NCBI RefSeq assembly: GCF_019249655.2
Contig: NZ_CP137557.1
Coordinates: 2,947,001-3,011,000, forward strand
From: Segatella copri
GTDB taxonomy: Bacteria > Bacteroidota > Bacteroidia > Bacteroidales > Bacteroidaceae
DNA length: 64,000 nucleotides
Direction of reading: 5' to 3'
Shown: positions 46,050 through 55,512 of the stretch, piece by piece
Numbering within the stretch: position 1 is the stretch's first letter
Layout of the letters: each line of letters opens with the position of its first letter
The notes under the pieces: model-generated
What the model saw: only the letters and a program-made list of their open reading frames with translations
The model's database searches: none
Told to the model about the DNA's origin: nothing
Position numbers and translations under genes: made by a program

Positions 46050-46158
46050 CACCCGCTTTGCGAGAAAACCTCGCGGGGCATGCTTAAAACAAAGCTAATC
46101 CGTGTGATGGCGAGTTAAGGCAAAATTATTATTCACAACTTAATTTAGAGTAACACAA

Positions 46159-46761
46159 ATGAAAGAGATTAATGTAACAGGTCAGAAGCGTACAGACCTT
46201 GGCAAGAAAGCTTCTAAGGCATTGCGTAAGGAAGGTTTTATCCCATGTAACCTTTATGGTGAGAAGAAGGATGCTAACGGTGCTCCTGAGGCTTTGTCAT
46301 TCGCAGTTCCATTCACAGAGTTGCGTAAGATTATCTACACTCCTCATGTATATGTTATCAACCTCATCATCGATGGTGAGAGCCGTACAGCTATCATGAA
46401 GGAGATTCAGTTCCACCCAACAACAGACGCTCCTCTGCACGTTGACTTCTACGAGGTGAACGACCAGAAGCCTATCACTATCGGTATTCCAGTGAAGTTG
46501 GTAGGTCTTGCACAGGGTGTACGTGATGGTGGTCGTATGAACCTCTCTATCCGTAAGATCAACGTTACTGCTCCATACCAGCAGATTCCTGAGCACCTCG
46601 ATGTAGATGTTACAGAGTTGAAGATTGGTAAGAGCATCAAGGTAGGTGACCTCTCATTCGAGGGTCTCGAGTTGGCTACAAGCAAGGCTGTCGTAGTTTG
46701 CTCTATCAAGATGACACGTAACGCTCAGCTCGCTGCACAGGCTGCTGCTGAGGAGGCTTAA
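46159..46761 (+). CDS. rplY: 50S ribosomal protein L25 (Ctc type)
   Basis: 200 residues. N-terminal 5S-rRNA-binding domain (GQKRTDLGKKASKALRKEGFIPCNLYG) and the longer C-terminal Ctc-type beta domain (KLVGLAQGVRDGGRMNLSIRKI). An alanine-rich end (AAQAAAEEA) follows. The frequent CGT/GGT codons suggest high expression. It heads an rplY-pth-hslR unit. Confidence 0.97.
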   Translation: MKEINVTGQKRTDLGKKASKALRKEGFIPCNLYGEKKDANGAPEALSFAVPFTELRKIIYTPHVYVINLIIDGESRTAIMKEIQFHPTTDAPLHVDFYEVNDQKPITIGIPVKLVGLAQGVRDGGRMNLSIRKINVTAPYQQIPEHLDVDVTELKIGKSIKVGDLSFEGLELATSKAVVVCSIKMTRNAQLAAQAAAEEA

Positions 46762-46810
46762 TCGATAGTCATCAAAGATTTTACGAACCTGAGTAAAGCA
46801 TTATCAAACA

Positions 46811-47383
46811 TTGGATAAATATTTGATTTGTGGGCTTGGTAATCCTGGCGACGAATACGCTGATACCAGGCACAACACAGGATTTATGGTATTGGACGCT
46901 TTTGCTAAAGCGTCCAATATTCATTTTGAGGATAAGCGATATGGCTTCGTTGCCGAGACCACGCTCAAGGGAAGAAAGATTATCCTGCTGAAGCCTACCA
47001 CCTTCATGAACCTGAGTGGTAATGCCGTGAGATATTGGCTGAATCAGGAAAAGATTGACCAGAGCCGACTCCTGGTAATCAGCGATGAGCTTGCCCTGCC
47101 TCTCGGAGCTTTCCGCCTGAAGGCTAACGGAAGCAATGGTGGTCACAACGGATTGGGTCATATCCAGCAGCTTATCGGCCAGAATTACGCCCGCCTGCGC
47201 ATGGGTATCGGCAACGATTATCCACGTGGCGGACAGATAGACTGGGTGCTGGGTAAATACACTGAGGAAGACATGAAGCAGCTTCAGCCTGCCATCAACC
47301 TGGGTGTGGAGATTATCAAGAGCTTCGTATTGGCTGGTATCGACATCACCATGAACCAATACAATAAGCTAGGAAAGAAATAA
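46811..47383 (+). CDS. pth: peptidyl-tRNA hydrolase, TTG start
   Basis: 190 residues. It begins with TTG at 46811, encoding [25 protein letters not shown]; no nearby in-frame ATG or GTG is available. The GLGNPG and TRHNTG motifs and the catalytic His in RHN are present. It recycles peptidyl-tRNAs released from ribosomes. It lies 49 bp after rplY and 2 bp before hslR. Confidence 0.95.
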   Translation: MDKYLICGLGNPGDEYADTRHNTGFMVLDAFAKASNIHFEDKRYGFVAETTLKGRKIILLKPTTFMNLSGNAVRYWLNQEKIDQSRLLVISDELALPLGAFRLKANGSNGGHNGLGHIQQLIGQNYARLRMGIGNDYPRGGQIDWVLGKYTEEDMKQLQPAINLGVEIIKSFVLAGIDITMNQYNKLGKK

Positions 47384-47385
47384 TC

Positions 47386-47808
47386 ATGAAAGAATCAGCA
47401 CGAATAGACAAGTGGCTTTGGGCTGCCCGCATTTACAAGACCCGCAGCATTGCTGCCGATGCCTGTAAGAATGGCCGCGTCATGGTGGGAGGCGTAACGA
47501 GAAAGCCTTCCTTCATCATCAAGCGTGGCGATGTGGTGAGCGTAAAGAAAGCCCCTATCACCTACTCTTTCGAGGTGCTTGATTGCATAGAGCAGCGTGT
47601 AGGAGCCAAAATGCTCTTCGGAGTCTATAAGAACGTGACGGATCCTAAGCAATATGAATTGCTGGAGATGAGTCGCATCAGCGGATTCGTAGATAGAGCA
47701 AGAGGCACTGGTCGCCCAACCAAGAAGGAACGCCGAGCCCTGGACGCCTTCGTAGATCCAGCCATGTTTGGATTTGACGAAGAAGGTTGGGACGAGGATG
47801 AAGAATAA
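47386..47808 (+). CDS. hslR: RNA-binding S4-domain protein, Hsp15 type
   Basis: 140 residues. S4 domain RIDKWLWAARIYKTRSIA..ACKNGRVMVGG at about 5-40. A C-terminal region GTGRPTKKERRALD with an acidic tail follows. Hsp15 binds stalled 50S subunits carrying nascent chains and helps recycle them, which fits with pth next door. Ends at a strong terminator. Confidence 0.93.
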   Translation: MKESARIDKWLWAARIYKTRSIAADACKNGRVMVGGVTRKPSFIIKRGDVVSVKKAPITYSFEVLDCIEQRVGAKMLFGVYKNVTDPKQYELLEMSRISGFVDRARGTGRPTKKERRALDAFVDPAMFGFDEEGWDEDEE

Positions 47809-47812
47809 AAGA

Positions 47813-47850
47813 ATCCCCTATACATTTTTTATACTGTATAGGGGATTTTT
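47813..47850. terminator. bidirectional terminator between hslR and the small-protein pair
   Basis: ATCCCCTATAC / GTATAGGGGAT with T-runs on both sides. Confidence 0.9.
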
Positions 47851-47973
47851 TTATTCCCATTGAGCATTCTTCTTTAGCTGGCTTTTTTCGTGAATAATCA
47901 ACCCGACAGCAAAAAGACAAATCAGGATGAGTGCTCCACAAATCATTGCGAAATTAATTTCTTGTGTAGTCAT
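47851..47973 (-). CDS. 40-residue single-pass membrane peptide
   Basis: From ATG 47973: MTTQEINFAMICGALILICL, one helix to about residue 27, then HEKSQLKKNAQWE. It starts 12 bases after the stop of the 41-residue partner, behind AAAGGAAAATAATT. The stop codon touches the terminator. No family recognised. Confidence 0.55.
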   Translation of the reverse strand: MTTQEINFAMICGALILICLFAVGLIIHEKSQLKKNAQWE

Positions 47974-47985
47974 AATTATTTTCCT

Positions 47986-48111
47986 TTAAGCCGAAAGGCT
48001 TTTTTCTTTCTTTTGCTTCTTTGTATCATAGATACCTATTCCTAATCCTACCAAACAAAGTAAGAAAAGGGTTCCTAATATAAGCCAAGTATTAAGTTCA
48101 TGAGCATCCAT
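47986..48111 (-). CDS. 41-residue single-pass membrane peptide
   Basis: From ATG 48111: MDAHELNTWLILGTLFLLCL, one helix, then a basic tail DTKKQKKEKS. The leader GAAAGGAAAATAAAT is the same as that of the 28-residue peptide at 5206-5292. It has a full consensus promoter (48139-48170). The pair is probably translated together with 47851-47973. Function unknown. Confidence 0.6.
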   Translation of the reverse strand: MDAHELNTWLILGTLFLLCLVGLGIGIYDTKKQKKEKSLSA

Positions 48112-48138
48112 ATTTATTTTCCTTTCTTTTTTACTTTG

Positions 48139-48170
48139 CAAAGATACTACTTTTTATCAAACAATGCAAG
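48139..48170 (-). promoter_or_regulatory. promoter of the small membrane protein pair
   Basis: CTTG, 20 bp, TATCTTTG on the minus strand, 27 bp before ATG 48111. Confidence 0.75.
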
Positions 48171-48259
48171 AAAACGGGGATAAAAAAAATCTAAAAATAT
48201 TCTATATGGTAACAATTTCGTATTTTTTCGCCCGATTTAAGCAAATAATCATTAATTTG

Positions 48260-48291
48260 TTTGGACTCTATTGTAAAAACCTATATCTTTG
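48260..48291 (+). promoter_or_regulatory. promoter of the outer-membrane barrel gene
   Basis: TTTG, 20 bp, TATCTTTG. The 5' leader is about 113 bases and contains GGTA / TACC pairing (about 48308-48335). Confidence 0.8.
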
Positions 48292-48410
48292 CACCCGAAA
48301 GATGAAGGTAAGGCATGATAAATGACTACCTCATTTCAGCTTTATAGTAACATACTATTTCAAAAGCTACGTGAATATTAACAGTTTTAAATTTATAATT
48401 TGAAAGAGTT

Positions 48411-48962
48411 ATGAAGAAATTATTTGTTATGGCAGCTATGGCGCTGTCTTCAGTAGGTGCTTTCGCACAGCAGGCTGCAGGTACAACAACTCTCCAGCCT
48501 AAGGTAGGTTTGAACGTTGCTACAATCGGTGATAACGACTGGAAGGCTGGTTTCGCAGCTGGTGCTGAATTGCAGTATCAGGCATCAAGTAACTTAGGTG
48601 TTGCTGTTGGTGCTCTCTATTCTGTGCAGGGCTTCAAGGCCAAGGATGTAAAAGTTGCAGGTATGACTTTTGAAGGTGGTAAATGGAACCCAGGCTATAT
48701 CAATGTGCCTATCACTTTGAACTACTATCCTGTATCTGGTCTCGCTCTCAAGGCAGGTTTGCAGCCAGGTTTCTTGGTAAATAAGGATGATGCAGAAAAT
48801 GCTAAGACTGTAGATCTCTCTATCCCAGTAGGTCTCTCTTACGAGTATCAGGGCATCGTATTCGATGCTCGTTACAACATCGGTGTAACTAAGGTTGCAG
48901 ACAACTGGGATCACTACAACAACGTGATTCAGATTACTGTAGGTTACAAGTTCGCTCTCTAA
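48411..48962 (+). CDS. small outer-membrane beta-barrel protein (OmpX/PorT-like)
   Basis: 183 residues. Signal peptide MKKLFVMAAMALSSVGAFAQ, then alternating strands of an eight-strand barrel (PKVGLNVATIG, KAGFAAGAELQYQAS, LNYYPVSGLALKAG). It ends VGYKFAL, a C-terminal beta-signal with an aromatic. Strong promoter and TCT/GGT codon preference suggest an abundant protein. Role unknown. Confidence 0.85.
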   Translation: MKKLFVMAAMALSSVGAFAQQAAGTTTLQPKVGLNVATIGDNDWKAGFAAGAELQYQASSNLGVAVGALYSVQGFKAKDVKVAGMTFEGGKWNPGYINVPITLNYYPVSGLALKAGLQPGFLVNKDDAENAKTVDLSIPVGLSYEYQGIVFDARYNIGVTKVADNWDHYNNVIQITVGYKFAL

Positions 48963-48993
48963 TCAATGAACTTTTAGTAATCCCAAATAAAAC

Positions 48994-49027
48994 AATCCCC
49001 GTTCTTCATTACGAAGAGCGGGGATTT
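48994..49027 (+). terminator. terminator after the barrel gene
   Basis: AATCCCCGTTCTT / AAGAGCGGGGATT followed by TCTTTTTTC. Confidence 0.85.
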
Positions 49028-49120
49028 CTTTTTTCTCGTCATACCTATTTGAAATAAGCCTCGCATAAACATTGAGTGAGGCTTACTATCGTTTTAAATG
49101 AAGCTTACTTCATTTTCTTT

Positions 49121-52066
49121 TTAGAACATCCTTCCGCCTGGATGACCGCCACCGAACGGACGACCACGGAAATCAGGACGACCGCCAGGACCATAACCAG
49201 GACCACCAGGACCACCAGGACCACCCTGACGAGCCTGCTTGCCTCCGAAGAGATTCAAGCGATATACCACATGAAGCATCGCATAGCTGTTGATGGCATT
49301 ATACTCCGTATCCGTACGGGATGTAGCAGAAATGGCACGGGAGAAAGTGCTCTGCTGACGAAGAATATCGTAGAACTGGAGCATGATGGTCAATGGCTTG
49401 CCCTTCAGGAAGCTCTGGGAGAGCTGAGCATTCCATACATACTCATCAGTATTCATGCTGCTGTCGTTATAGCCACGGCGACTGCTGATAGAGAGGCTTG
49501 AGTTCAAGCTGGTTCCCCAAGGGGCTGTAAGCGTCATGCTAGGACCATAAGAGAACTGCCAGGTATCGAGGTTGCTGTTAGGCTGCAACTTGTTCTTGGC
49601 ATGGTTATAATTCAATGTTCCATCAAGCGAAAGCTCCAGCCAGTCGTTGCGATAGCTGAACGAGAGACGTTCTCTCCAAGTAGTACTTCTGGTGGTATTC
49701 TTCTGGGAATCAGACTGCTTGTCGAGACTCAGATAGCTCACGTAGTTATTGTAACCCAAGTTGGTGTCGGTATTCACGTTCCATACACCGACACTGTCGA
49801 TAGAGCAGTTGAACATGAAGGCTCCCATCACATTCCAATTACCATTGATATTCTCCGGACGGGTGATTCTTCCACCAGTCGTCTCATCGTAGGTCACCTT
49901 GTTGCTGATGCTATTGTTGGTGGTAGAGAAGTTGATGAAGGTCATGACACCCTTGTTGTGGTTCTGCACGAAGTTGTTGTAGAACAATCGGAAGTTCTGG
50001 GTGAACGATGGCTTCAAGCCAGGGTTACCCTTCGAGATGTTCAGTGGGTCGCTGTTATCTGTGATATCAAGCAACTGCGAGATGCTTGGCTGAGAAGTAG
50101 TACCACGATAGTTCACACGCAGGTTGCTCATCTTTGAGAAGCGATAACGGAAATCGAGGGTTGGACTGATATTCGTCACGTTGCGAACGGTATCTACATG
50201 CACGCCCTGATAATCCTGGATATACTTCGACTGCTGAGGCTGAACCATCACACCGAAGTTCAGATTATACTTCTTACGGATGAATCGCATCATCACCTGG
50301 ATATCATGGTTATAGTTGCGATACTCAGAGAAACGGCTCAACTCATTATCCCTATAGTCATTGAGTTGACCGGCAAACGGATTCAGATAACTATCCCAAC
50401 CACGATACTCATGATCTCCTGTCATCGTATACTTGCTGAAATCGTAGGTGTTGCGGTCGCTCTTGGAGTAGCTGTAAGTAAACTTATAGCTGAACTGCAG
50501 GAAGGTGGCCTTCCAGAGTGGCTCACTATAGGTCAACTGACCCGCATAACTGTAATTCTTTGAAGGAGTCAGATTATAGCGGTTGGTCTGATAGGTAGAA
50601 TCCTTACCCTCCGCTGTCTGCACGAGATAGAGCTTGGCATTGTTGAGCGAGATGCTCTTGCTGTCCTTATCCGTATATTTGGCATCCATACGCAAGGTGA
50701 TGTTGCGTCCCTTGTTGCCCAACTTGCGGTTGATCTGCAACATGCCACGGATATTGTTGTTATCAGAATAGCTGATTCCCTGAGAAAGCTGTCTGTTCAC
50801 CATAGCCTCAGCCTTGTCCAACTCCTCAATACCTTCCTCAGAAAGAGGGTCTTTGGTGGTGATGGTGTAAGGATCCTTGTTGTAAGATGCCGACTGGCTG
50901 CCGCTTAAACCATCGCTGATGCTCCAGGAGATGGAAGGACGGAAGAGGATGTTGGTCATCGTATCAGGCATCCACTCCAATCGGATGTTACCATTCCAAC
51001 TGTTGCTGCGGGAGAAACTCTGGCTCAGGCTATTGCTGAAAGAGCTGCTGCTACCCATGAAGTTCTCACTGGAACGCCTGCTCCATACATCGCCATCGCT
51101 GTGATTCCAGCGAAGGGAAGTATTAAACTTGAACTTGTTCTTTAACTCATAGTTATAGTTGGCTCCAATCATCTTGCTGGCATTCAATCCGTTGGCACCG
51201 CCCCAGAATCCTCTGCCAGGACCACCGCCGAATCCACGGTCGCTGGTATTGTTGGCATTGGCAAAGAGCATGAATCGGTTGTTATCATTGAAATAAGCGC
51301 CCATGCCACGCATATTGTAGCGGCTCTTGTTGCCCACACCCAGGTCGATATTGGAAATCATACCCTTGTTCATACCCTTCTTCACACCGAAGTCGAGCAC
51401 GGTCTGCTCCTCGCCATCATCAATGCCGGTTACCTTAGAAAGATCACTCTTCTCATCGTAGGCCTTGATCTTGTCGATGATGCTGGTAGGCAGGTTCTTC
51501 AGGGCAGTCTTGGTATCGCCCGTCATAAACTCCTTGCCATCCACGAGAATCTTCTTCACTTCCTTACCATTGATCTTGATGGTACCGTCGTCGCTGACCT
51601 CAGCACCCGGCAGGCGCTTCACCAGCTCCTCAACCACCGAACCTTCCGGTGTGCGGTAAGCCGCCGAGTTATAGACGAAGGTATCCTCCTTCAGGTTCAC
51701 CTTCTGCGCCATGGCAGTAACCACGGCACCCTTCAGCATGATGGCATCTGCACCGAGAACCACATTGCCCATTGCCAGATTCTTATCGTCGGCAATCTGC
51801 ACACGCTTCACGGTAGTCTTGTAACCCACACTCGAAATCTTTAGTAAATACTTGCCATTGGCAGGTGCATTGAGATGGAAGAGTCCCTTCTCGTTGCTAA
51901 TGGCACCCGACACATAGGTGCTGTCGGCCTTAAGTAGCTGAATCGTTACTTGCTCCACGGGATCCTTAGTATCGCGGTCGATAATCGCACCGCTTATCAG
52001 GCGTTCCTGAGCAAAGGATGCCATGGCGAAGATAGCCAGGAGCATCGTCAGAATTGTTCGTTTCAT
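49121..52066 (-). CDS. OMP_b-brl_3 outer-membrane beta-barrel protein (TonB-receptor-like)
   Basis: 981 residues. Signal peptide; carboxypeptidase-regulatory-like domain (about 20-105: GAIIDRDTKDPVEQVTIQLLKADST); plug-like domain (about 130-215: VEELVKRLPGAEVSDDGTIKINGKEVKKILVDGKEF). A long barrel follows. The last 40 residues are Gly/Pro/Arg-rich (GGPGGPGGPGYGPGG, PFGGGHPGGRMF), an unusual end for a barrel. The family lacks assigned substrates. Monocistronic. Confidence 0.85.
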   Translation of the reverse strand: MKRTILTMLLAIFAMASFAQERLISGAIIDRDTKDPVEQVTIQLLKADSTYVSGAISNEKGLFHLNAPANGKYLLKISSVGYKTTVKRVQIADDKNLAMGNVVLGADAIMLKGAVVTAMAQKVNLKEDTFVYNSAAYRTPEGSVVEELVKRLPGAEVSDDGTIKINGKEVKKILVDGKEFMTGDTKTALKNLPTSIIDKIKAYDEKSDLSKVTGIDDGEEQTVLDFGVKKGMNKGMISNIDLGVGNKSRYNMRGMGAYFNDNNRFMLFANANNTSDRGFGGGPGRGFWGGANGLNASKMIGANYNYELKNKFKFNTSLRWNHSDGDVWSRRSSENFMGSSSSFSNSLSQSFSRSNSWNGNIRLEWMPDTMTNILFRPSISWSISDGLSGSQSASYNKDPYTITTKDPLSEEGIEELDKAEAMVNRQLSQGISYSDNNNIRGMLQINRKLGNKGRNITLRMDAKYTDKDSKSISLNNAKLYLVQTAEGKDSTYQTNRYNLTPSKNYSYAGQLTYSEPLWKATFLQFSYKFTYSYSKSDRNTYDFSKYTMTGDHEYRGWDSYLNPFAGQLNDYRDNELSRFSEYRNYNHDIQVMMRFIRKKYNLNFGVMVQPQQSKYIQDYQGVHVDTVRNVTNISPTLDFRYRFSKMSNLRVNYRGTTSQPSISQLLDITDNSDPLNISKGNPGLKPSFTQNFRLFYNNFVQNHNKGVMTFINFSTTNNSISNKVTYDETTGGRITRPENINGNWNVMGAFMFNCSIDSVGVWNVNTDTNLGYNNYVSYLSLDKQSDSQKNTTRSTTWRERLSFSYRNDWLELSLDGTLNYNHAKNKLQPNSNLDTWQFSYGPSMTLTAPWGTSLNSSLSISSRRGYNDSSMNTDEYVWNAQLSQSFLKGKPLTIMLQFYDILRQQSTFSRAISATSRTDTEYNAINSYAMLHVVYRLNLFGGKQARQGGPGGPGGPGYGPGGRPDFRGRPFGGGHPGGRMF

Positions 52067-52173
52067 TATTTATTTAATGTTATTATTTATTCTATGTAGT
52101 TTATAACTGCCTATTTTGACGCACGAAATATAACAAGGTTTAAACTTTTATCGTTAAAAAATTGCTTTTTTAT

Positions 52174-52204
52174 TTTGTTTTGTCTCTTATTTAACGTACC
52201 TTTG
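52174..52204 (+). promoter_or_regulatory. aroB: promoter of aroB
   Basis: TTTG, 19 bp, TACCTTTG; about 65-base leader. Confidence 0.8.
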
Positions 52205-52272
52205 CAACATAATTTCAGATGAGCCAGCCAAAGATGGCTCATAAATAATGACCTTTAAAATGTTTATATGTT

Positions 52273-53319
52273 ATGAATCAGAGAGTTATCATATCAACCC
52301 ATCTAGAAGGCGAACTGGTGAGCGCCCTTGCCGAATGTGAGCACGACAAGCTGTTTGTTCTTACTGATACCACTACCCAGAAAGAGTGCCTCCCGCTGCT
52401 GAAGAAATTCTACTGCATGAAGGAAGCACAGGTGATTACGATTCCGGCAACCGACAGTCACAAGGACATCGAGAGCCTCATGATGGTTTGGAAAGGATTG
52501 CAGGAGGGTGGCGCTTCTCGTCACTCTTGCATGATCAACCTGGGAGGCGGCATGGTGACCGACCTGGGAGGTTTCGCTGCCAGCACCTTTAAGCGTGGCA
52601 TCAACTTCATCAATATCCCAACCACCCTGCTTGCCATGGTGGATGCTTCGGTGGGCGGAAAGACCGGTATCAACTTCGGCGGACTGAAGAACGAAGTGGG
52701 CGTTTTCAACGACTCCAAGTTCGTGATTCTCGACACCGAGTTCCTGAAGACCCTGGATGCCGAGAACATCTGTTCGGGCTATGCCGAGATGCTGAAGCAC
52801 GGTTTGATTTCTACCGAGGCGATGTGGGAAGAACTGGTGAGCTTCGACCTTGCCAACCCCGACCTGAAGCAGTTGCAGCGTATGGTGGGCGACAGCGTGA
52901 AGGTGAAGGAGCGCATCGTGGAGCAGGACCCTCATGAGAAGGGCATCCGCAAGGCACTGAACCTAGGTCACACCTTCGGTCATGCCTTCGAGAGTTGGGC
53001 TTTGAAGCGCAAGCCTATCCTCCATGGCTACGCCGTGGCATTCGGTTTGATTCCAGAACTTTACCTCAGTGTCATCAAAACGGGATTCCCTACAGAGAAG
53101 ATGCGCCAGACCGTGAACTTCATCAAGGAGAACTACGGTACGCTGAACATCACCTGCGATGACTACGACGAGCTGATTGAGCTGATGCATCACGACAAGA
53201 AGAACCAGAATGGCATCATCAACTTCACCATGATGGGAGGCATCGGAGATATCCGCATCAACCAGACGGCTACCGCTGAGGAAATCAAGGAAGCACTCGA
53301 TTTCTTCAGAGAAGGATAG
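52273..53319 (+). CDS. aroB: 3-dehydroquinate synthase
   Basis: 348 residues. NAD-binding GGGMVTDLGGF (about 91-101), PTTLLAMVDASVGGKTGIN, and the zinc ligands in GYAEMLKHG, LGHTFGHA and LHGYAVAFG. Second step of the shikimate pathway, converting DAHP to 3-dehydroquinate. Its last 14 bases overlap the 3' end of menE on the other strand. Confidence 0.96.
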   Translation: MNQRVIISTHLEGELVSALAECEHDKLFVLTDTTTQKECLPLLKKFYCMKEAQVITIPATDSHKDIESLMMVWKGLQEGGASRHSCMINLGGGMVTDLGGFAASTFKRGINFINIPTTLLAMVDASVGGKTGINFGGLKNEVGVFNDSKFVILDTEFLKTLDAENICSGYAEMLKHGLISTEAMWEELVSFDLANPDLKQLQRMVGDSVKVKERIVEQDPHEKGIRKALNLGHTFGHAFESWALKRKPILHGYAVAFGLIPELYLSVIKTGFPTEKMRQTVNFIKENYGTLNITCDDYDELIELMHHDKKNQNGIINFTMMGGIGDIRINQTATAEEIKEALDFFREG

Positions 53320-54355
53320 ATCGCTTCGGCTTTCCGGTTTCGGTAAGCGGAAGATGCTCTACATATCGGAATTCCCTTGGAATCCAATATTTATGATCTG
53401 ATAAGAGGCGGCGGATAGTCGCCTCTACTTTTTTGAGATCCTCATCCTCTGTCAGGAGAACGGCGATTTCTCCAAACTTCTCATCTTTCTTCTTGGCTAT
53501 CATGAAAGGCTTTTCAAGATGAGGCTTCAAGAGAGCCTCCACTTCTTCTATCTGAATCTTGATACCACCGCTGCAGATTACATTATCCTTTCTGCCCTTG
53601 ATTCGGAAACGAAGTTTTTCCACCTTATCATGTTTTTCCTCCTTATCATGTTTTTCCACCTTATTATATATATAGGGTTCTATTTCCACAATATCATTCG
53701 TTACCAGGGTTTCGGCACAAACCAGAGGAGCATCGATGACGAGACAACCTTCATCAGTCTGACTGATTTTCACGCTATCGAAAGGCTGATACCATTCGCT
53801 AGCCTCATCGCCATTGATTCTTCGCAAGGCGATATGAGATAAGGTTTCGGTCATGCCGTAAGTGCTCCAGATGGCAATATTGCCAGGAAGCGAACGGAGT
53901 TCTTTTTCTAAAGATGCATCGATGGCTCCACCTCCGATAATCAGATGGCGTACATGAGTAAGTCGCTCCCGCTCCTCAGGAACCTGCAGGGTGTTATACA
54001 CCTGCATCGGAACCATGGCAGCAAAAGTAATTTCCCCGTTTACATCTTTTCCATTTGCATCTTTCAAATTGATATCCTTCAGCGGATGACCACTGGGAGA
54101 AACAGAAATAAGATGGAGATGGCGCTCGATACTGCGCACCACCACCATCTTACCTGCGATATAATCAAGCGACATACAGAGCAGAGCACTATCACCCGGC
54201 TTCAAACCCAGGAAATCACAAGTAATGCGGGCGGAGTTGAGCATTCGCTTCTTCTCCACCATCATCGGCTTGGGCTTTCCCGTGGAGCCACTGGTATGCA
54301 CCAGCACCGTGTCGCTATCGTTATTCCATTCAGAAAGGAAATCTTCTAAAGTCAT
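53306..54355 (-). CDS. menE: o-succinylbenzoate-CoA ligase, short form
   Basis: 349 residues. AMP-binding P-loop HTSGSTGKPKP (about 20-30), STYGMTETLSH, and the C-terminal GRKDNVICSGGIKI and LPLTETGKPKR. The short length is normal for Bacteroidota MenE. Activates o-succinylbenzoate for menaquinone. An insertion near residue 240 repeats EKHDK twice (KVEKHDKEEKHDKVEK). Translationally coupled to menC (4-base overlap). Confidence 0.92.
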   Translation of the reverse strand: MTLEDFLSEWNNDSDTVLVHTSGSTGKPKPMMVEKKRMLNSARITCDFLGLKPGDSALLCMSLDYIAGKMVVVRSIERHLHLISVSPSGHPLKDINLKDANGKDVNGEITFAAMVPMQVYNTLQVPEERERLTHVRHLIIGGGAIDASLEKELRSLPGNIAIWSTYGMTETLSHIALRRINGDEASEWYQPFDSVKISQTDEGCLVIDAPLVCAETLVTNDIVEIEPYIYNKVEKHDKEEKHDKVEKLRFRIKGRKDNVICSGGIKIQIEEVEALLKPHLEKPFMIAKKKDEKFGEIAVLLTEDEDLKKVEATIRRLLSDHKYWIPREFRYVEHLPLTETGKPKRSILL

Positions 54356-55428
54356 TTTACAACAAATAATTTATCACCACGGATTTCCAATGGCATCGGG
54401 ATGTTATCCGTAAAGAGCTGACCGGTGCCCAAACCCTGCGGAATCTCGACATTCGGACCATATACCTTGGCAGCATAATGAGCAATGGCATGAAGACCGA
54501 TGTTGCTCTCCAATGCAGAGGTAATCCAACTGCCGATGCCTCGCTGGCTGGCCAACTGAATCCACTCGTTGCAACCATAGATACCCCCATGAAGCGAAGG
54601 CTTCAAGATGATATATTGTGGACGAATGGTATCGAGCAGAGCCTCTTTCATGCTTCTCACATTCACCCCAATCAACTCCTCATCCAGGGCGATAGGGAGC
54701 GGAGTTTCCATACAGAGCTGAGCCATCTTAGGCCACTGATGCTGCTTGATAGGCTGCTCGATGGAATGGATATCATACTTGGCCAAAGCCTCCAACTGGC
54801 TCATGGCATTCTCTGGCAGAAAACCGCCATTGGCATCCACTCGCAACTCCACCTGCTCCTGGGTATAGACATCACGAATGCGCTTGACGAGGTCAAGTTC
54901 CTTGAAGAAATCGATGGCACCAATCTTCAGTTTCACGCAATGGAAACCCGCCTGGAGTTTCTCCTCCAGCCGTGCCAGCATTTCCTCGTAAGTACCCATC
55001 CACACCAGTCCGTTGATGGTGATGCCCTCTTCTCCCCTACCGAAAGGAGAGTCGAAAAGATCTGTCAGGTTCTCCATTCCTGCTGGAACAGAGACACTTA
55101 AGTTCTGCTTCTTCGCTGCATCGAAGAACGAAGCGAAGGCTGTTTCCAAACCGAAGGTGATGCTAGGGTAAGCACGAATCATATCGTATGGAATGCGTCC
55201 CATCTGCTCCACCATCTGGCACACCTGCCGAAGGGTGACAGCATATTCCGGTTTGGCATCGCAACTGAGATCTGGGAGCGTAGCACACTCACCCACTCCC
55301 TCTACTCCCGGCAATTCATCCGATGTAAGGGTGAGATAATAACTGTGTCTCGTGGTATATACGCCACGAGACGTGCCTGCCGGCTGCTTGAAGTGGAGCG
55401 TGCGCTCCGAGATGTCTATCTTATACAT
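54352..55428 (-). CDS. menC: o-succinylbenzoate synthase
   Basis: 358 residues of the enolase superfamily. Catalytic Lys in VKLKIG, metal ligands in RVDANGG, SIEQPIK and ALDEEL, second Lys in IILKPS. Dehydrates SHCHC to o-succinylbenzoate. The context with menE, overlapping by 4 bases, favours MenC over a dipeptide epimerase. No menF, menD or menB gene is in the window, so the pathway is split. Confidence 0.92.
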   Translation of the reverse strand: MYKIDISERTLHFKQPAGTSRGVYTTRHSYYLTLTSDELPGVEGVGECATLPDLSCDAKPEYAVTLRQVCQMVEQMGRIPYDMIRAYPSITFGLETAFASFFDAAKKQNLSVSVPAGMENLTDLFDSPFGRGEEGITINGLVWMGTYEEMLARLEEKLQAGFHCVKLKIGAIDFFKELDLVKRIRDVYTQEQVELRVDANGGFLPENAMSQLEALAKYDIHSIEQPIKQHQWPKMAQLCMETPLPIALDEELIGVNVRSMKEALLDTIRPQYIILKPSLHGGIYGCNEWIQLASQRGIGSWITSALESNIGLHAIAHYAAKVYGPNVEIPQGLGTGQLFTDNIPMPLEIRGDKLFVVK

Positions 55429-55512
55429 TATTTATATCTATATATCAATACAATTGAATTCTTCACTCTTCGTTCTTCACTCTTCACTAAAAGAAAGTGC
55501 TCTTCACTTAAC

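Noticed and set aside
54352..55428. Dipeptide epimerase in place of MenC
   Set aside because: Both are enolase-superfamily enzymes, but the 4-base overlap with menE makes o-succinylbenzoate synthase much more likely.
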